From the NCBI GenBank assembly GCA_002478575.1, contig DLOX01000003.1:4261-51036 (forward strand): 46,776 bases of DNA, read 5' to 3'. Each line of letters starts with the position of its first letter. Positions within the stretch are counted from its first letter, which is position 1. The notes beneath the pieces were generated by a model. That model saw nothing but the letters and a program-made list of their open reading frames with translations. It was not told where the DNA came from and searched no databases. This DNA is from Sphingomonadales bacterium UBA7473. Its GTDB lineage: Bacteria > Pseudomonadota > Alphaproteobacteria > Sphingomonadales > Sphingomonadaceae. A program made the translations under genes and the position numbers. Below are positions 8,426 to 17,441 of the stretch, piece by piece.

Positions 8426-10465
8426 ATGGCGCGTCGACCCACTCCTTCCCGCAAGGGCAGCAAGCCCGAGAAGAAACTTGGCTGGTTTGGAAAGCTGTTC
8501 CGAATTGGGCTGGTCGTGGCGCTTTTGGGCATGATTGGCGTCGCAGCAGCGGTTGGCATGGCCTACCAAGACCTGCCGAGCTACGCCGCGCTGAAAAAGT
8601 CCCCCAATGGCCAGATGATCCGCGTGCGGGCGAATGATGGCACCGTCATCGTCTCCATGGGCCCCGTTTATGGCGAATGGATCGGCTATGGCGATATCCC
8701 CGATGATATGGTCAATGCCATGGTCGCGGTGGAGGATCGCCGCTATCGATCCCATATTGGCGTGGACCCGATTGGCATCGCGCGATCCTTCAAGGTCCGG
8801 TTTGAGCGGGGCCGCTTCGTACAAGGCGGCTCAACCATCACACAGCAGCTCGCTCGCAATCTCTTCCTCACCAATGATCGCACTTGGAACCGCAAGCTGC
8901 GCGAAATGCTGCTTGCGATGGCGCTTGAAGCGAAATTTTCGAAAGATGAAATCCTCGAGCTTTACCTCAACCGCGTCTATTTTGGTGGTGGAGCATATGG
9001 GATTGATGCCGCGTCGCGGAAGTTCTTTGGCCATCCAGCCACCAAGCTGAGCTTGGCTGAATCCAGCATCATTGCAGGCCTCGTGAAGGCGCCTTCCAAC
9101 TATTCGCCGACAGCTGATGCTAAAGCCGCGATTGGCCGGGCGGGGGTTGTGCTGGCGACGATGGTCGACACGGGCGTTTTGACCCCCGGCGAGGCCGCAA
9201 AAGTTGATCCCGCCGCTGTGAAGCTCGCACCTGAAGAGAAGCAGAATAGCGTCCGGTATTTCACCGATTGGGCGCTGCCGCAGCTTGATCTGCTGATCAC
9301 CGAAACCGAAGCGCCGATTGATGTGTGGACGACGCTTGATCTGACCATGCAAAAGGCTGGCGACAATGCCATTCGCGCTAATGTGCCAAAGGGTGCTCAA
9401 GGGGCGCTCGTTGCCCTCGACCGCGATGGTGCAGTCCGTGCGATGGTCGGCGGCACGGACTATGTAAGCTCCATCTATAACCGCGCGACACAAGCGGTGC
9501 GCCAGCCGGGATCCGCCTTCAAGCTGTTCGTTTATCTGGCAGCGCTTGAGACTGGCTACACAACCGATACCAAGATGGTAGATGAGGAAATTGACATCAA
9601 CGGCTGGAAACCCCGCAATTCAAGCGGACGGTTCAGCGGCGAAGTCGATTTGCGGACGGCGTTCACTTACTCCCTTAACACCATCGCGGCCAAGATTGGC
9701 GAAGATGTCGGCACATCAGCCATTGCGGAAATGGCGCGGCGCTTTGGCATTTCCACGCCTGTAAACACCATGCCATCGATGGTGCTGGGCACATCTGACA
9801 CGCGATTGATTGATTTGACCCGCGCTTATGCGGCAGTGGCGGCCAAGGGCGTCGCTGTGCAGCCATATGGCATCACCAAAGTCACGAGCGAAGGCGGGCG
9901 GGTGCTTTATCAGTATAAAGCCCAAGAGCCGCGCATCTTGGTCGAGCCTTATGTTGCAGCTGGAATGACCGATTTGCTCCAAACCGCAGTCAATGCAGGC
10001 ACCGGCAAAGCTGCGCAGATTGGCCGACCTGTCGCGGGCAAGACAGGAACCACCTCGTCCAACAAAGATGGCTGGTTCATGGGCTTTTCCAGCGGAATCA
10101 CGACGGGCGTCTGGATGGGCCGCGATGATGCGCGTGCGGTTCGCGATCTGCAAGGTGGCCGGGCTCCTGCCCGCGCCTTTGCCGCGTTCATGCGCGTCGC
10201 TGTTGCCAAACGCCCCATTGAGCAATTTGATACCAAAGTGACCTTACCCGAATGGCAGTTGGATACTGAAGAAGAAGCTTATTTCGGTGATCCCGATGAG
10301 GGCCAGTTTGTTGATGAAAATGGCAATCCTGTGGAGGGCTATGAGCCCGTGGATCGCCCTGCCCCAGCCCCTGCTGATCCAGCGCCGTCGCAATCGATGG
10401 ATGATCAGTTCTTGGACGAAGCCCTTGGACGGGATGGCGTTCCGCCGGCCGGGGTACCGCGCTAG
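8426..10465 (+). CDS. Class A penicillin-binding protein (PBP1A type)
   Basis: 679 residues; a bifunctional peptidoglycan glycosyltransferase and transpeptidase. A basic cytoplasmic tail precedes one membrane segment (about residues 26-46). The GT51 domain follows, with catalytic Glu103 in VAVEDRRYRSH, then QGGSTITQQLARNLFL (133-148) and KDEILELYLNRVYFGGGAYGI (173-193). The transpeptidase domain has Ser363 in PGSAFK, SLN at 416-418 and KTG at 539-541. The C-terminal tail after about residue 620 is acidic and Pro-rich, ending in a disordered stretch. The gene ends exactly where the convergent metallopeptidase gene ends (10465/10466), with no intergenic space. Confidence 0.95.
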   Translation: MARRPTPSRKGSKPEKKLGWFGKLFRIGLVVALLGMIGVAAAVGMAYQDLPSYAALKKSPNGQMIRVRANDGTVIVSMGPVYGEWIGYGDIPDDMVNAMVAVEDRRYRSHIGVDPIGIARSFKVRFERGRFVQGGSTITQQLARNLFLTNDRTWNRKLREMLLAMALEAKFSKDEILELYLNRVYFGGGAYGIDAASRKFFGHPATKLSLAESSIIAGLVKAPSNYSPTADAKAAIGRAGVVLATMVDTGVLTPGEAAKVDPAAVKLAPEEKQNSVRYFTDWALPQLDLLITETEAPIDVWTTLDLTMQKAGDNAIRANVPKGAQGALVALDRDGAVRAMVGGTDYVSSIYNRATQAVRQPGSAFKLFVYLAALETGYTTDTKMVDEEIDINGWKPRNSSGRFSGEVDLRTAFTYSLNTIAAKIGEDVGTSAIAEMARRFGISTPVNTMPSMVLGTSDTRLIDLTRAYAAVAAKGVAVQPYGITKVTSEGGRVLYQYKAQEPRILVEPYVAAGMTDLLQTAVNAGTGKAAQIGRPVAGKTGTTSSNKDGWFMGFSSGITTGVWMGRDDARAVRDLQGGRAPARAFAAFMRVAVAKRPIEQFDTKVTLPEWQLDTEEEAYFGDPDEGQFVDENGNPVEGYEPVDRPAPAPADPAPSQSMDDQFLDEALGRDGVPPAGVPR

Positions 10466-11167
10466 CTAACCCCGCCCAAACCCGTGAAGCTTTTGCCCAT
10501 GGGCCTTCAGCCAATCCCGCGCGGGCTTTGGGTCATTTCCCAGCAACTCCCGCAAAACGGCATAAAAGCGCGGGCTATGATCCATATGTTTCAGATGCGC
10601 CAATTCATGCGCGACTGTCGCCTTCAAAACAAAGTCCGGTGCAAGGATCAGCCGCCAGCTATAGCGGATCGCACCGCTGCTGGAACAACTGCCCCAACGG
10701 CTTGTCGGATCGCCCACGCCTACGCTGGTCAAGGGTAGACCATGCTCAGCCGCCATCGCTCGACTTTCCGCCTCCAAGCGTTCGAGCGCCTGCCGCTTGA
10801 GCCATCGCGTCAGGCGTCCAGGCAAAGCCTCCAATGGCCCGCCCACTCTTAGCTGATCGCCAATCCGAACAACCCGCCGAGGATAGGATTCCGCCCAATC
10901 GAGCGTCAAAGCCTCATCGCCCAAAGGTACGACCATGCCAGGCACAATCGGCGAAGGCGACGGCAGCTTCGCTAGCTGCATCTCGACCCAATCGCGCTTT
11001 TCATCGACCCACTTAAGCGCGGGCCCCAACGGCACGAAGCGCGGCAGAGTTAGCCGCACGGCGCGACCCCGCATATCCAGCCGCAGGTTCATCCGGCGCA
11101 CAGCAGCGCGCTTCACCTCCAAGGGGAAGATATGGCCACCACCCGAAAAGAGCCGCTCAGCCGTCAT
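10466..11167 (-). CDS. YgjP-like (DUF45) zinc metallopeptidase
   Basis: 233 residues from the ATG at 11167; the frame is open further upstream, but that part overlaps the YcgN gene. The zinc site is HELAHLKHMDHSP: HELAH at 187-191 with a further His at 197. The family motif GDPTSRWGSCSSSG (152-165) precedes it. Members of this SprT-related group are soluble; their cellular substrates are mostly unknown. Its start overlaps the end of the ycgN-like gene by 11 bases, and that gene in turn touches the SCO gene, so all three are probably one transcript. Confidence 0.85.
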   Translation of the reverse strand: MTAERLFSGGGHIFPLEVKRAAVRRMNLRLDMRGRAVRLTLPRFVPLGPALKWVDEKRDWVEMQLAKLPSPSPIVPGMVVPLGDEALTLDWAESYPRRVVRIGDQLRVGGPLEALPGRLTRWLKRQALERLEAESRAMAAEHGLPLTSVGVGDPTSRWGSCSSSGAIRYSWRLILAPDFVLKATVAHELAHLKHMDHSPRFYAVLRELLGNDPKPARDWLKAHGQKLHGFGRG

Positions 11168-11591
11168 TGCGGCCCAGGATATGGTCTTCCAGTTCAACCA
11201 CATCATCCTCGGAAACTGTCCAGCCACGCACCGAATGGCCTTGGCGGTGAATCTCTTCGCGATCCCCGCAGACCAGATAATGCCAATCAGGCAGAGGCTG
11301 GCCTTCGGCGCGGAGCACATAGGAGCAAGTCGAGGGCAACCATTCGATGGTTTTGGCCAATTGTGGGGTCAGCGTCACACAATCAGGCACATGGCTATGG
11401 CGATTTCCATAATCGCGACATTGCGCTTGGCGACGATCCAGCATCCGACACGCGACATTGGTGGCGTAAAGATCGCCGGTATCTTCATCTTCCAGCTTAT
11501 GGATGCAGCATTTGCCGCAACCATCGCACAAAGCCTCCCACTGAGCGCTATCGAGCGCCTCCAGCGGAAGATCGGCCCAGAATCGATCCAC
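11157..11591 (-). CDS. YcgN/UPF0260 family cysteine-cluster protein
   Basis: 144 residues. The defining cysteine cluster is at the front, CDGCGKCC (Cys22, 25, 28, 29), with further Cys in VACRML, AQCRDY, PDCVTL and STCSY. This pattern is that of the UPF0260/CxxCxxCC family, thought to bind zinc or an iron-sulphur cluster; the biochemical role is not established. The start codon shares one base with the SCO gene stop (11591), which implies translational coupling. The end overlaps the metallopeptidase gene. Confidence 0.85.
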   Translation of the reverse strand: MDRFWADLPLEALDSAQWEALCDGCGKCCIHKLEDEDTGDLYATNVACRMLDRRQAQCRDYGNRHSHVPDCVTLTPQLAKTIEWLPSTCSYVLRAEGQPLPDWHYLVCGDREEIHRQGHSVRGWTVSEDDVVELEDHILGRNDG

Positions 11592-12184
11592 TATTTCACC
11601 AAGCGGGCAAGCTCTGCCGCGATTTCTTTGGGTTCGCCTTCATGCGCAATGATCGCGAGCGGTTCGCCCTTGGGCCCATAAAGAACCGCATTATTGCTGT
11701 GATTGACCAAATAGCCGCCTTGAGCGTTGGGCTTATCGCGCTCTGCATAGCTGCCATAGCGGGCAAGTACATCATCCACCTGCGCTTCGGTACCCGTCAG
11801 CCCCAACAAGCGCGGGTGAAAGGCATTTGTGAATTCGGTGAGAGCCTCTGGCGTATCGCGCTTTGGGTCGACGGTGATGAAAAGCGGCTGAATCTTGTCA
11901 GCGACGGCCTTATCATCGGCCTCCAGCGCCTTGAAGCCTTGCATCAGCCGCTGCATATCAACGGGGCAAACGTCAGGGCAAAAGGTATAGCCAAAATAGA
12001 CGAGCCGATATTGGCCCGCGAAATCCGTATCTTTGACCGGCTTTCCATTTTCGCCAACAAGCTCAAAAGCCCCGCCCATCCGCGCGCCTTGCAAGGGCGG
12101 AGACTCGTCGGACGCTGGCCCGCCACAGGCTGAAAGGGCAAGAAAAGCGGTTGCGCAAATGAGGTTAAGGCTGCGGTTCATCAT
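11591..12184 (-). CDS. SCO1/SenC family copper chaperone lipoprotein
   Basis: 197 residues. A lipoprotein signal peptide ends at LSAC20, so the protein is likely anchored in the periplasm. The thioredoxin-like domain carries the copper ligands Cys69 and Cys73 (FCPDVCP) and His162 (LVNHSN). SCO proteins help insert copper into the Cu-A site of cytochrome c oxidase, or act as thiol-disulphide oxidoreductases. No oxidase genes are in the window, so the partner is not shown. Two ATG codons (12184 and 12181) are possible starts. Confidence 0.93.
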   Translation of the reverse strand: MMNRSLNLICATAFLALSACGGPASDESPPLQGARMGGAFELVGENGKPVKDTDFAGQYRLVYFGYTFCPDVCPVDMQRLMQGFKALEADDKAVADKIQPLFITVDPKRDTPEALTEFTNAFHPRLLGLTGTEAQVDDVLARYGSYAERDKPNAQGGYLVNHSNNAVLYGPKGEPLAIIAHEGEPKEIAAELARLVK

Positions 12185-12253
12185 GGCGCCAGCCTTGCTT
12201 TGCTAGGCCCAACTGCGCAAGAGGCTTTTCGCGCCTTTAACAGGGATAGACCT

Positions 12254-12856
12254 ATGACGATTCGATCCGCCTTGGCCATGGCTCTGGCCACCGCCTTTTT
12301 GGCAAGCAGCCCAGCCGCTGCCCAGTTTTCAGACAGCTATAATTTTCTGAAGGCGATCAAGGATCGACGGACTGAAGCCAAAAAGGCGATGGAGCTGATG
12401 TCTAAGCCCGGCACTGTGATCATCGATACGCGCGATATCACGAGCGGAGAAACGGCGCTTCATATCGTCACCCGTGACCGGGACCTTGAGTGGATCAATT
12501 TCCTTCTGGCACGCGGCGCAAAGCCGGATATGCGCGATTCGAAAGGCGAGACGCCTTTGATGCTTGCCGCACGGACTCGCTTTCCGGAAGCGGCAAACTC
12601 TTTGATCCGCCGTCGTGCGCAGGTCGATTTGGCGAATAGTGGCGGAGAAACGCCGCTGATCATTGCTGTGCAATTGCGAGATCCGACCATGACGCGGCTG
12701 TTGCTGAATGCTGGGGCCAATCCGGACAAGAAGGATAATCTGGCTGGGCTTTCCGCCCGCGACTATGCCAAGCGCGACGCAAGGGCAGCAGCGATCTTGA
12801 AGATCATTGAAGAGCCGCGGACCAAGCCAGCCGCAGTGTCGGGGCCGAAGCTCTAG
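12254..12856 (+). CDS. Exported ankyrin-repeat protein
   Basis: 200 residues from the ATG at 12254, which has AGGGA 8 bases upstream. Residues 1-24 form a signal peptide ending AAAQ. Ankyrin-like repeats follow: GETALHIVTRDRDLEWINFLLARGA, KGETPLMLAARTRFPEAANSLIRRRA and GGETPLIIAVQLRDPTMTRLLLNAGA. It ends with a Lys/Pro-rich tail. Ankyrin repeats bind protein partners; the partner in the periplasm is unknown. The gene faces away from the SCO operon and is followed by a family A palindrome, 20 bases after its stop. Confidence 0.85.
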   Translation: MTIRSALAMALATAFLASSPAAAQFSDSYNFLKAIKDRRTEAKKAMELMSKPGTVIIDTRDITSGETALHIVTRDRDLEWINFLLARGAKPDMRDSKGETPLMLAARTRFPEAANSLIRRRAQVDLANSGGETPLIIAVQLRDPTMTRLLLNAGANPDKKDNLAGLSARDYAKRDARAAAILKIIEEPRTKPAAVSGPKL

Positions 12857-12874
12857 AATTCCTGCACACAGAAC

Positions 12875-12973
12875 GGTCACCCCGGACTTGATCCGGGGTC
12901 CATGCCTCTCTGCTTAGTCCTGCTCTCTGGCTGGGAAGCGAGGCATAGATTCCGGGTCAAGCCCGGAATGACA
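12875..12973. repeat. Imperfect long palindrome (family A, copy 2)
   Basis: Arms at 12875-12908 and 12940-12973 are near reverse complements and match the arms of the copy at 51-149, with an unrelated centre. It fills the gap between two convergent gene ends (ankyrin stop at 12856, transporter permease stop at 12980). It could act as a bidirectional 3' hairpin. Confidence 0.85.
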
Positions 12974-12979
12974 CGGCGA

Positions 12980-15475
12980 CTACAAACCCCTCAGAGCTTC
13001 GGCAGGCCTTGCGGCCAACGCCGGAAGCGCGCCGATCAGGCCCAGCGCCAAGGTGCCAAGGCCGCCAGCCGCAACGGTGCCAATGACAATCGGCCAATCT
13101 GGCGTCCAATCCAGATCGAACACTTGCGTCACCACAACCCAGCCGGATGCTGCGCCAATCGCTAACGCGAGAAGCGAGAGGATGAGCGCCAAGGCGCTAT
13201 ATTCCAAAGCCTGAGCACCGAGAACCTGCGCCCTTGTGCCGCCCAATAGCTTCAAAAGCACGGCATCATAGCTGCGCGACCGGCGAGAGGCCGCGATTGC
13301 GCCGACAAGAACCGCGATCCCCGCGAGAACGGCCACTGAAGCTGCGATGCCCACGGCAGTTCCAAGCTGCGTCAGCAAGTCGCCGACTTGAGTGATCACA
13401 TCCTTCACCTTGATCATTGATACGGATGGATAGCCTTTGGTGACCACACCTGAGATGCTTGCCTCTTTGGCTTCGTCTGCTGCGATTGTGGCTGCCAAAG
13501 TATAAGGTGCTGCATCCAAACTGCCCGGCGAAAAGACCAAGACGAAGTTGAACCCCAACGTGTCCCAGTTAATCTCGCGGAACGAGGCAATCTCTGCCTC
13601 CATCTCAACGCCGAGGACCGAGATGGTCAGCTTATCGCCCACTTTTAGGCCAACCGCATTGGCGGCGCGTTCATCAATGGAAACCAGCGGCGGCCCCGCA
13701 TAGTCGGAAGGCCACCATTTGCCCGCTGTGATCCGGCTGCCTTGGGGCAAGTCCTTTGCAAAGGTCAGACCGCGATCCCCGCGCAGGAACCAAGCCTCTG
13801 GCGGCAAATTCTTCATCTCACTGACGCGCTGATCGCGAATCGCGACCACAGGCCCACGCAGAGTCGGCACCGTAATAATCTCGGCCTTGGGGGCTTGCGC
13901 CAAAATGGCGGAGCGGAAGGTGGCTTCTTCATCCTTTGGAATATCCAAAGCGAAAAAGCTTGGGGCGCGTTTCGGGATGGTGCGTTCAATTTGGCCCGCA
14001 AGGCTGGTCTGGGTGAAGGCAAGCGTCGCAAATAGAGTCAGCCCCAAGCCCAGCGCCACAACCAAACGGCTCGTCTGCGCACCGGGACGATGAAGATTGG
14101 CCAAGGCCAACCGCATCAAAGGCGTTTTTGGGCGGGGAAGGGCAGCCGCTGTCCGTCGGATCAACACGCCCAATCCCGCTAGCAACGCCAGCAGCCCGGC
14201 CACACAGAGCACGAAAAGTGCTGCAAATTGCGGTTCTTTCGCGGTGCCAATCGCAAGGCCAATGATAGTCAGCGATATCCCCGCCATAGCAACCAAAACG
14301 GCGTTGGTTGGCCGAGACGCACCTTCGACGCCGGTCCGAAAAAGGGTCGCAGGCGTAACGCCTCTTGCTCGTGCCAGCGGCGCAAGCGAGAAGAGCAAAG
14401 CGATCAAAAGGCCATATACTGTCGCGATGATGAGCGGCAGCGGATAGATGTCGAGGCGGGGAGAGACGGGCAAAGCATCACCCGCGAGCGTTGCAATCAA
14501 CCAAGGCACCAACGCACCAACCGCCAGCCCCAGCACAGTCGCAAAGGCAGCGACCACGATGATCTGGATCAAATAGGTGCGGAAAATCGTCGCGGAGGAC
14601 GCGCCAAGAACCTTCAATGTCGCGATGCTGCTGCGTTTGCCTTCAAGCCAACTCGCCACACCGTTGCCGACACCAATCCCGGCAACGACCAAAGCCGTCA
14701 GACCGACCAGCGCCAAAAACTGCCCCAGCCGTTCGATGAAACGCCGCGTTCCCGGCGCGCCATTGGTGCGGTCTTGCACTTCCCAACCGGTTTCCGGGAA
14801 TTGCGCGGCCAATTGCGTGGCAGCAGTGCCGGGATCGACGCCCGGAAGCGTCTTGATCCGATATTTTGAGGTATAAAGGCTGCCGGGTTGGACCAAACCC
14901 GTCGCGGTTAGCCCCGCCATATCAACCAGCGCGACTGGCCCCAAAGTGAAGCCTTCGCCGACCCGATCAGGCTCATCGGCGATAAAGCCGATGATTTTGA
15001 GATTGGCGTCGCCAATCCTCACATTATCGCCAATCTTCACACCCAATTTCTCGCCCAAGGCCGGTGCAACGGCAACTGAATTGCCATTGGGCCGATCCGT
15101 CAGAGCACCAGGCGCAAGCTTCAGCTCACCATAAAGCGGATAGGCAATGTCGACGCCTTTGAGTTCCGCCAAGATCGAGCGTTCGCCGTCAGCTGTGGCC
15201 GCCATTGCTCGCATGCGCACCGTCTCAGAAATCAGCCCCACCCGCGCAAAGGCCGCCTTTTCCTCTTCGGTCGCGGTGCGTTGGGCGGTTTCCATCTCAA
15301 TATCACCGCCAAGGATCACTTGGCCGCGCGCCGAAAGCTCACCCAGGATCGCGCTCGACAAGCTGCCAATACCGGCCAGCGTCGCCACGCCCAAGAAGAG
15401 GCAAATGGCGAGCAAGCGCAGCCCCGCCTTTGACCCCCGCAAATCGCGGAGCGCAAGCGCCAAGGCCTGTTTCAC
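12980..15475 (-). CDS. ABC transporter permease with two FtsX-type domains (YbbP-like)
   Basis: 831 residues. It starts with an N-terminal membrane segment (about 20-42), then a large periplasmic MacB-like domain, and membrane segments grouped near 260-370, 390-440 and 705-825. This double FtsX arrangement is that of E. coli YbbP. Its ATPase partner overlaps it by 4 bases, and a tesA-like esterase gene diverges from that ATPase, the same neighbourhood as ybbP-ybbA-tesA in E. coli. The transporter class often moves lipids or lipoproteins or works mechanically in the envelope; the cargo here is unknown. Confidence 0.88.
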   Translation of the reverse strand: MKQALALALRDLRGSKAGLRLLAICLFLGVATLAGIGSLSSAILGELSARGQVILGGDIEMETAQRTATEEEKAAFARVGLISETVRMRAMAATADGERSILAELKGVDIAYPLYGELKLAPGALTDRPNGNSVAVAPALGEKLGVKIGDNVRIGDANLKIIGFIADEPDRVGEGFTLGPVALVDMAGLTATGLVQPGSLYTSKYRIKTLPGVDPGTAATQLAAQFPETGWEVQDRTNGAPGTRRFIERLGQFLALVGLTALVVAGIGVGNGVASWLEGKRSSIATLKVLGASSATIFRTYLIQIIVVAAFATVLGLAVGALVPWLIATLAGDALPVSPRLDIYPLPLIIATVYGLLIALLFSLAPLARARGVTPATLFRTGVEGASRPTNAVLVAMAGISLTIIGLAIGTAKEPQFAALFVLCVAGLLALLAGLGVLIRRTAAALPRPKTPLMRLALANLHRPGAQTSRLVVALGLGLTLFATLAFTQTSLAGQIERTIPKRAPSFFALDIPKDEEATFRSAILAQAPKAEIITVPTLRGPVVAIRDQRVSEMKNLPPEAWFLRGDRGLTFAKDLPQGSRITAGKWWPSDYAGPPLVSIDERAANAVGLKVGDKLTISVLGVEMEAEIASFREINWDTLGFNFVLVFSPGSLDAAPYTLAATIAADEAKEASISGVVTKGYPSVSMIKVKDVITQVGDLLTQLGTAVGIAASVAVLAGIAVLVGAIAASRRSRSYDAVLLKLLGGTRAQVLGAQALEYSALALILSLLALAIGAASGWVVVTQVFDLDWTPDWPIVIGTVAAGGLGTLALGLIGALPALAARPAEALRGL

Positions 15476-16164
15476 GATTTCACCTCATCAGAGACAATCA
15501 CACCATCGCGCATCGTCACTACTCGTCGGCATCGTGTCGCCAAGCTTGGGTCATGGGTGATGATGAACAGCGTCGCGCCGGTTTCCGCTTGCCGCGCAAA
15601 GAGCATGTCCATGATCACTTCGCCCGTGGTTGCATCCAAATTGCCGGTGGGTTCATCGGCAAAGAGGATGTCCGGCCGAGGGGCAAGCGCACGGGCAATG
15701 GCCACACGCTGCTGTTCACCTCCGGACAGTTGCACCGGATAATGGCCAGTGCGCTCCCCAAGGCCAACAGTCGCCAGCTCTTCTTTCGCCTTGGCAAAAG
15801 CTTCCGCGTCCCCAGCCAGTTCCATCGGCACAGCGACATTTTCGAGCGCCGTCATGGTCGGGAGCAAATGGAAAGCCTGCAAGATGATCCCAATCCGCCC
15901 GCGCCGTGCCAAGGCCAGTTCATCTTCGTTCAATCGACCGAAATCCGCGCCACCAATCTCTATCGAGCCACCGCTGGCTCGCTCCAACCCAGCCAAAACC
16001 GCCATCAAGGATGATTTTCCAGAACCCGAAGCCCCAAGCAGCGCCACCGTTTCACCTTTGGCGACGGACAAGTCGATCCCGCGCAAAATTTCGACCCGCG
16101 CATCTTTTTCCCCCAAGGTCAGGGTGACATTGCGGGCATTCATCACGATATGAGTATCAGTCAT
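15472..16164 (-). CDS. ABC transporter ATP-binding protein (YbbA/LolD type)
   Basis: 230 residues. Walker A is GASGSGKSS near residue 44, the ABC signature is LSGGEQQRVAIARAL, and Walker B is ILFADEPTGNLD. The short single-domain length is typical of MacB/LolD/YbbA ATPases, which pair with FtsX-type permeases. It is translationally coupled to the permease (4-base overlap) and transcribed divergently from the esterase gene, whose start lies only 21 bases away; the promoters must therefore sit inside each other's 5' ends. Confidence 0.93.
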   Translation of the reverse strand: MTDTHIVMNARNVTLTLGEKDARVEILRGIDLSVAKGETVALLGASGSGKSSLMAVLAGLERASGGSIEIGGADFGRLNEDELALARRGRIGIILQAFHLLPTMTALENVAVPMELAGDAEAFAKAKEELATVGLGERTGHYPVQLSGGEQQRVAIARALAPRPDILFADEPTGNLDATTGEVIMDMLFARQAETGATLFIITHDPSLATRCRRVVTMRDGVIVSDEVKS

Positions 16165-16184
16165 TGAAAAAAGGACGCTTTCGG

Positions 16185-16856
16185 ATGGTCAGCTCGCCCA
16201 GGATCAGGCGCTTTGCGGCATATGGGGTTTGGATCGCACTTATCCAAGCCATTGCGCTCATCTTTGCAACCCCGGCTTTGGCCCAAGGGAGCAAACCGCG
16301 CGAGAAACTGGTCTTGGCCTTTGGCGATAGTTTGATGGCCGGATATGGCCTGAAACCCAATGAGAGCTTTCCTGCACAACTGCAGGGCGCCTTACGGGCA
16401 GGCGGCATCCCGGCACGGGTTCATAATGGGGGCGTGTCTGGCGATACGACAGCAGCGGGCAAGGCGCGGCTCAACTTCGTGCTGGCGGGATTGAAGGCAA
16501 AGCCTGATCTGGTGATCCTGGAACTGGGCGCCAATGATATGCTCCGCGGTATTCAACCGGCACAAACCCGGGCCAATTTGGAAGCGATGATCGTTGAGCT
16601 GAAGCGCCGGAAAATCCCGGTTCTGCTTGCCGGAATGCTGGCCTCCCCCAATCTTGGCAAGGCCTATGCCGCGCAATTCAATCCCATCTATCCCGCCTTG
16701 GCGAAGAAACATGGGCTGAAGCTCTATCCCTTCTTCATGCAAGGGGTTGCGGCCAACCGGTCCCTGCTGATCGCGGATCAAATGCATCCCAATGGCAAGG
16801 GGGTCGCGGTCGTCGTGCGGGGGATTTATCCGCAAGTGGCGGCGATGTTGCGGTAG
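16185..16856 (+). CDS. tesA: Multifunctional acyl-CoA thioesterase/arylesterase (TesA-like SGNH hydrolase)
   Basis: 223 residues from the ATG at 16185, which has AAGGA about 10 bases upstream; a TTG at 16164 would also be in frame. A signal peptide (about 1-34, ending ALAQ) sends it to the periplasm. SGNH blocks are clear: GDSLMAGYG with the nucleophile Ser49, GGVSGDTTAAG, GANDMLRG, and DQMHPNGKG with the Asp-His pair. TesA-type enzymes hydrolyse acyl thioesters and short-chain esters. The divergent transporter pair is the same neighbour as in E. coli. Confidence 0.92.
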   Translation: MVSSPRIRRFAAYGVWIALIQAIALIFATPALAQGSKPREKLVLAFGDSLMAGYGLKPNESFPAQLQGALRAGGIPARVHNGGVSGDTTAAGKARLNFVLAGLKAKPDLVILELGANDMLRGIQPAQTRANLEAMIVELKRRKIPVLLAGMLASPNLGKAYAAQFNPIYPALAKKHGLKLYPFFMQGVAANRSLLIADQMHPNGKGVAVVVRGIYPQVAAMLR

Positions 16857-16865
16857 CAAGTTACC

Positions 16866-16966
16866 ATGTCACCCTGAACTTGTTTCAGGGTCCAAGGCTG
16901 GGCCAAATTCTGCAATTGAAGGAGAGGCTGACAAGTGGATGCTGAAACAAGTTCAGCATGACGAAA
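16866..16966. repeat. Imperfect long palindrome (family B)
   Basis: Arms at 16866-16893 and 16938-16966 are near reverse complements around CTGAACTTGTTTCAG. Each arm folds on itself (CCCTGAA / TTTCAGGG). The frame GTCACCC-N13-GGGTCCA is shared with family A, which suggests one superfamily with different inner arms. It fills the space between the convergent ends of tesA (16856) and clpS (16973). Confidence 0.8.
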
Positions 16967-16972
16967 GCAGCC

Positions 16973-17338
16973 TCAAGCCTTTTCCAACGTGCATTGCAGC
17001 GGATGCTGATTCTTCCGCGCATATTCGATGACTTGCGTCACCTTGGTTTCCGCCACTTCATAAGTGAAAATGCCGCAGACGCCGACGCCTTTTTGATGGA
17101 CATGCAACATCACGCGCGTGGCGTCTTCAAGGCTCATCTTGAAAATGCTTTGGAGCACATGAACGACGAATTCCATCGGGGTATAGTCATCATTCAGCAT
17201 CAACACCTTATAGGGCGTTGGCTTTTTGGTCTTTGATCGGGTTTTGGTAACAACGCCTGTATCCCCATCACGACCGCCACCGCGATCATCATCACGGTCG
17301 CCATCTTCGGCCATCATTAAAGGGGGCTGGAGTTCCAT
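16973..17338 (-). CDS. clpS: ATP-dependent Clp protease adaptor ClpS
   Basis: 121 residues. The adaptor hands N-degron substrates to ClpA-ClpP. Conserved ClpS sequence starts at [19 protein letters not shown] and continues with [20 protein letters not shown], which includes the residues of the N-degron pocket. The first 40 residues are an Asp/Arg/Gly-rich, probably disordered extension, longer than in E. coli. The start at 17338 is tentative, since other Met codons lie a few residues downstream. No clpA is in the window. Confidence 0.95.
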   Translation of the reverse strand: MELQPPLMMAEDGDRDDDRGGGRDGDTGVVTKTRSKTKKPTPYKVLMLNDDYTPMEFVVHVLQSIFKMSLEDATRVMLHVHQKGVGVCGIFTYEVAETKVTQVIEYARKNQHPLQCTLEKA

Positions 17339-17441
17339 TCCGACTCATATCGCATAAGGCTGGGCGGTGAGGCAAGACCCTCTCACTACCGGAAATCGTC
17401 CCAGCAATTGACGATTTGGACGACTCGCGGCAAGAGCGGCC

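Noticed and set aside
11132..12133. 333-codon open frame on the plus strand
   Set aside because: It runs antisense through the YcgN and SCO genes, both of which have clear family motifs.
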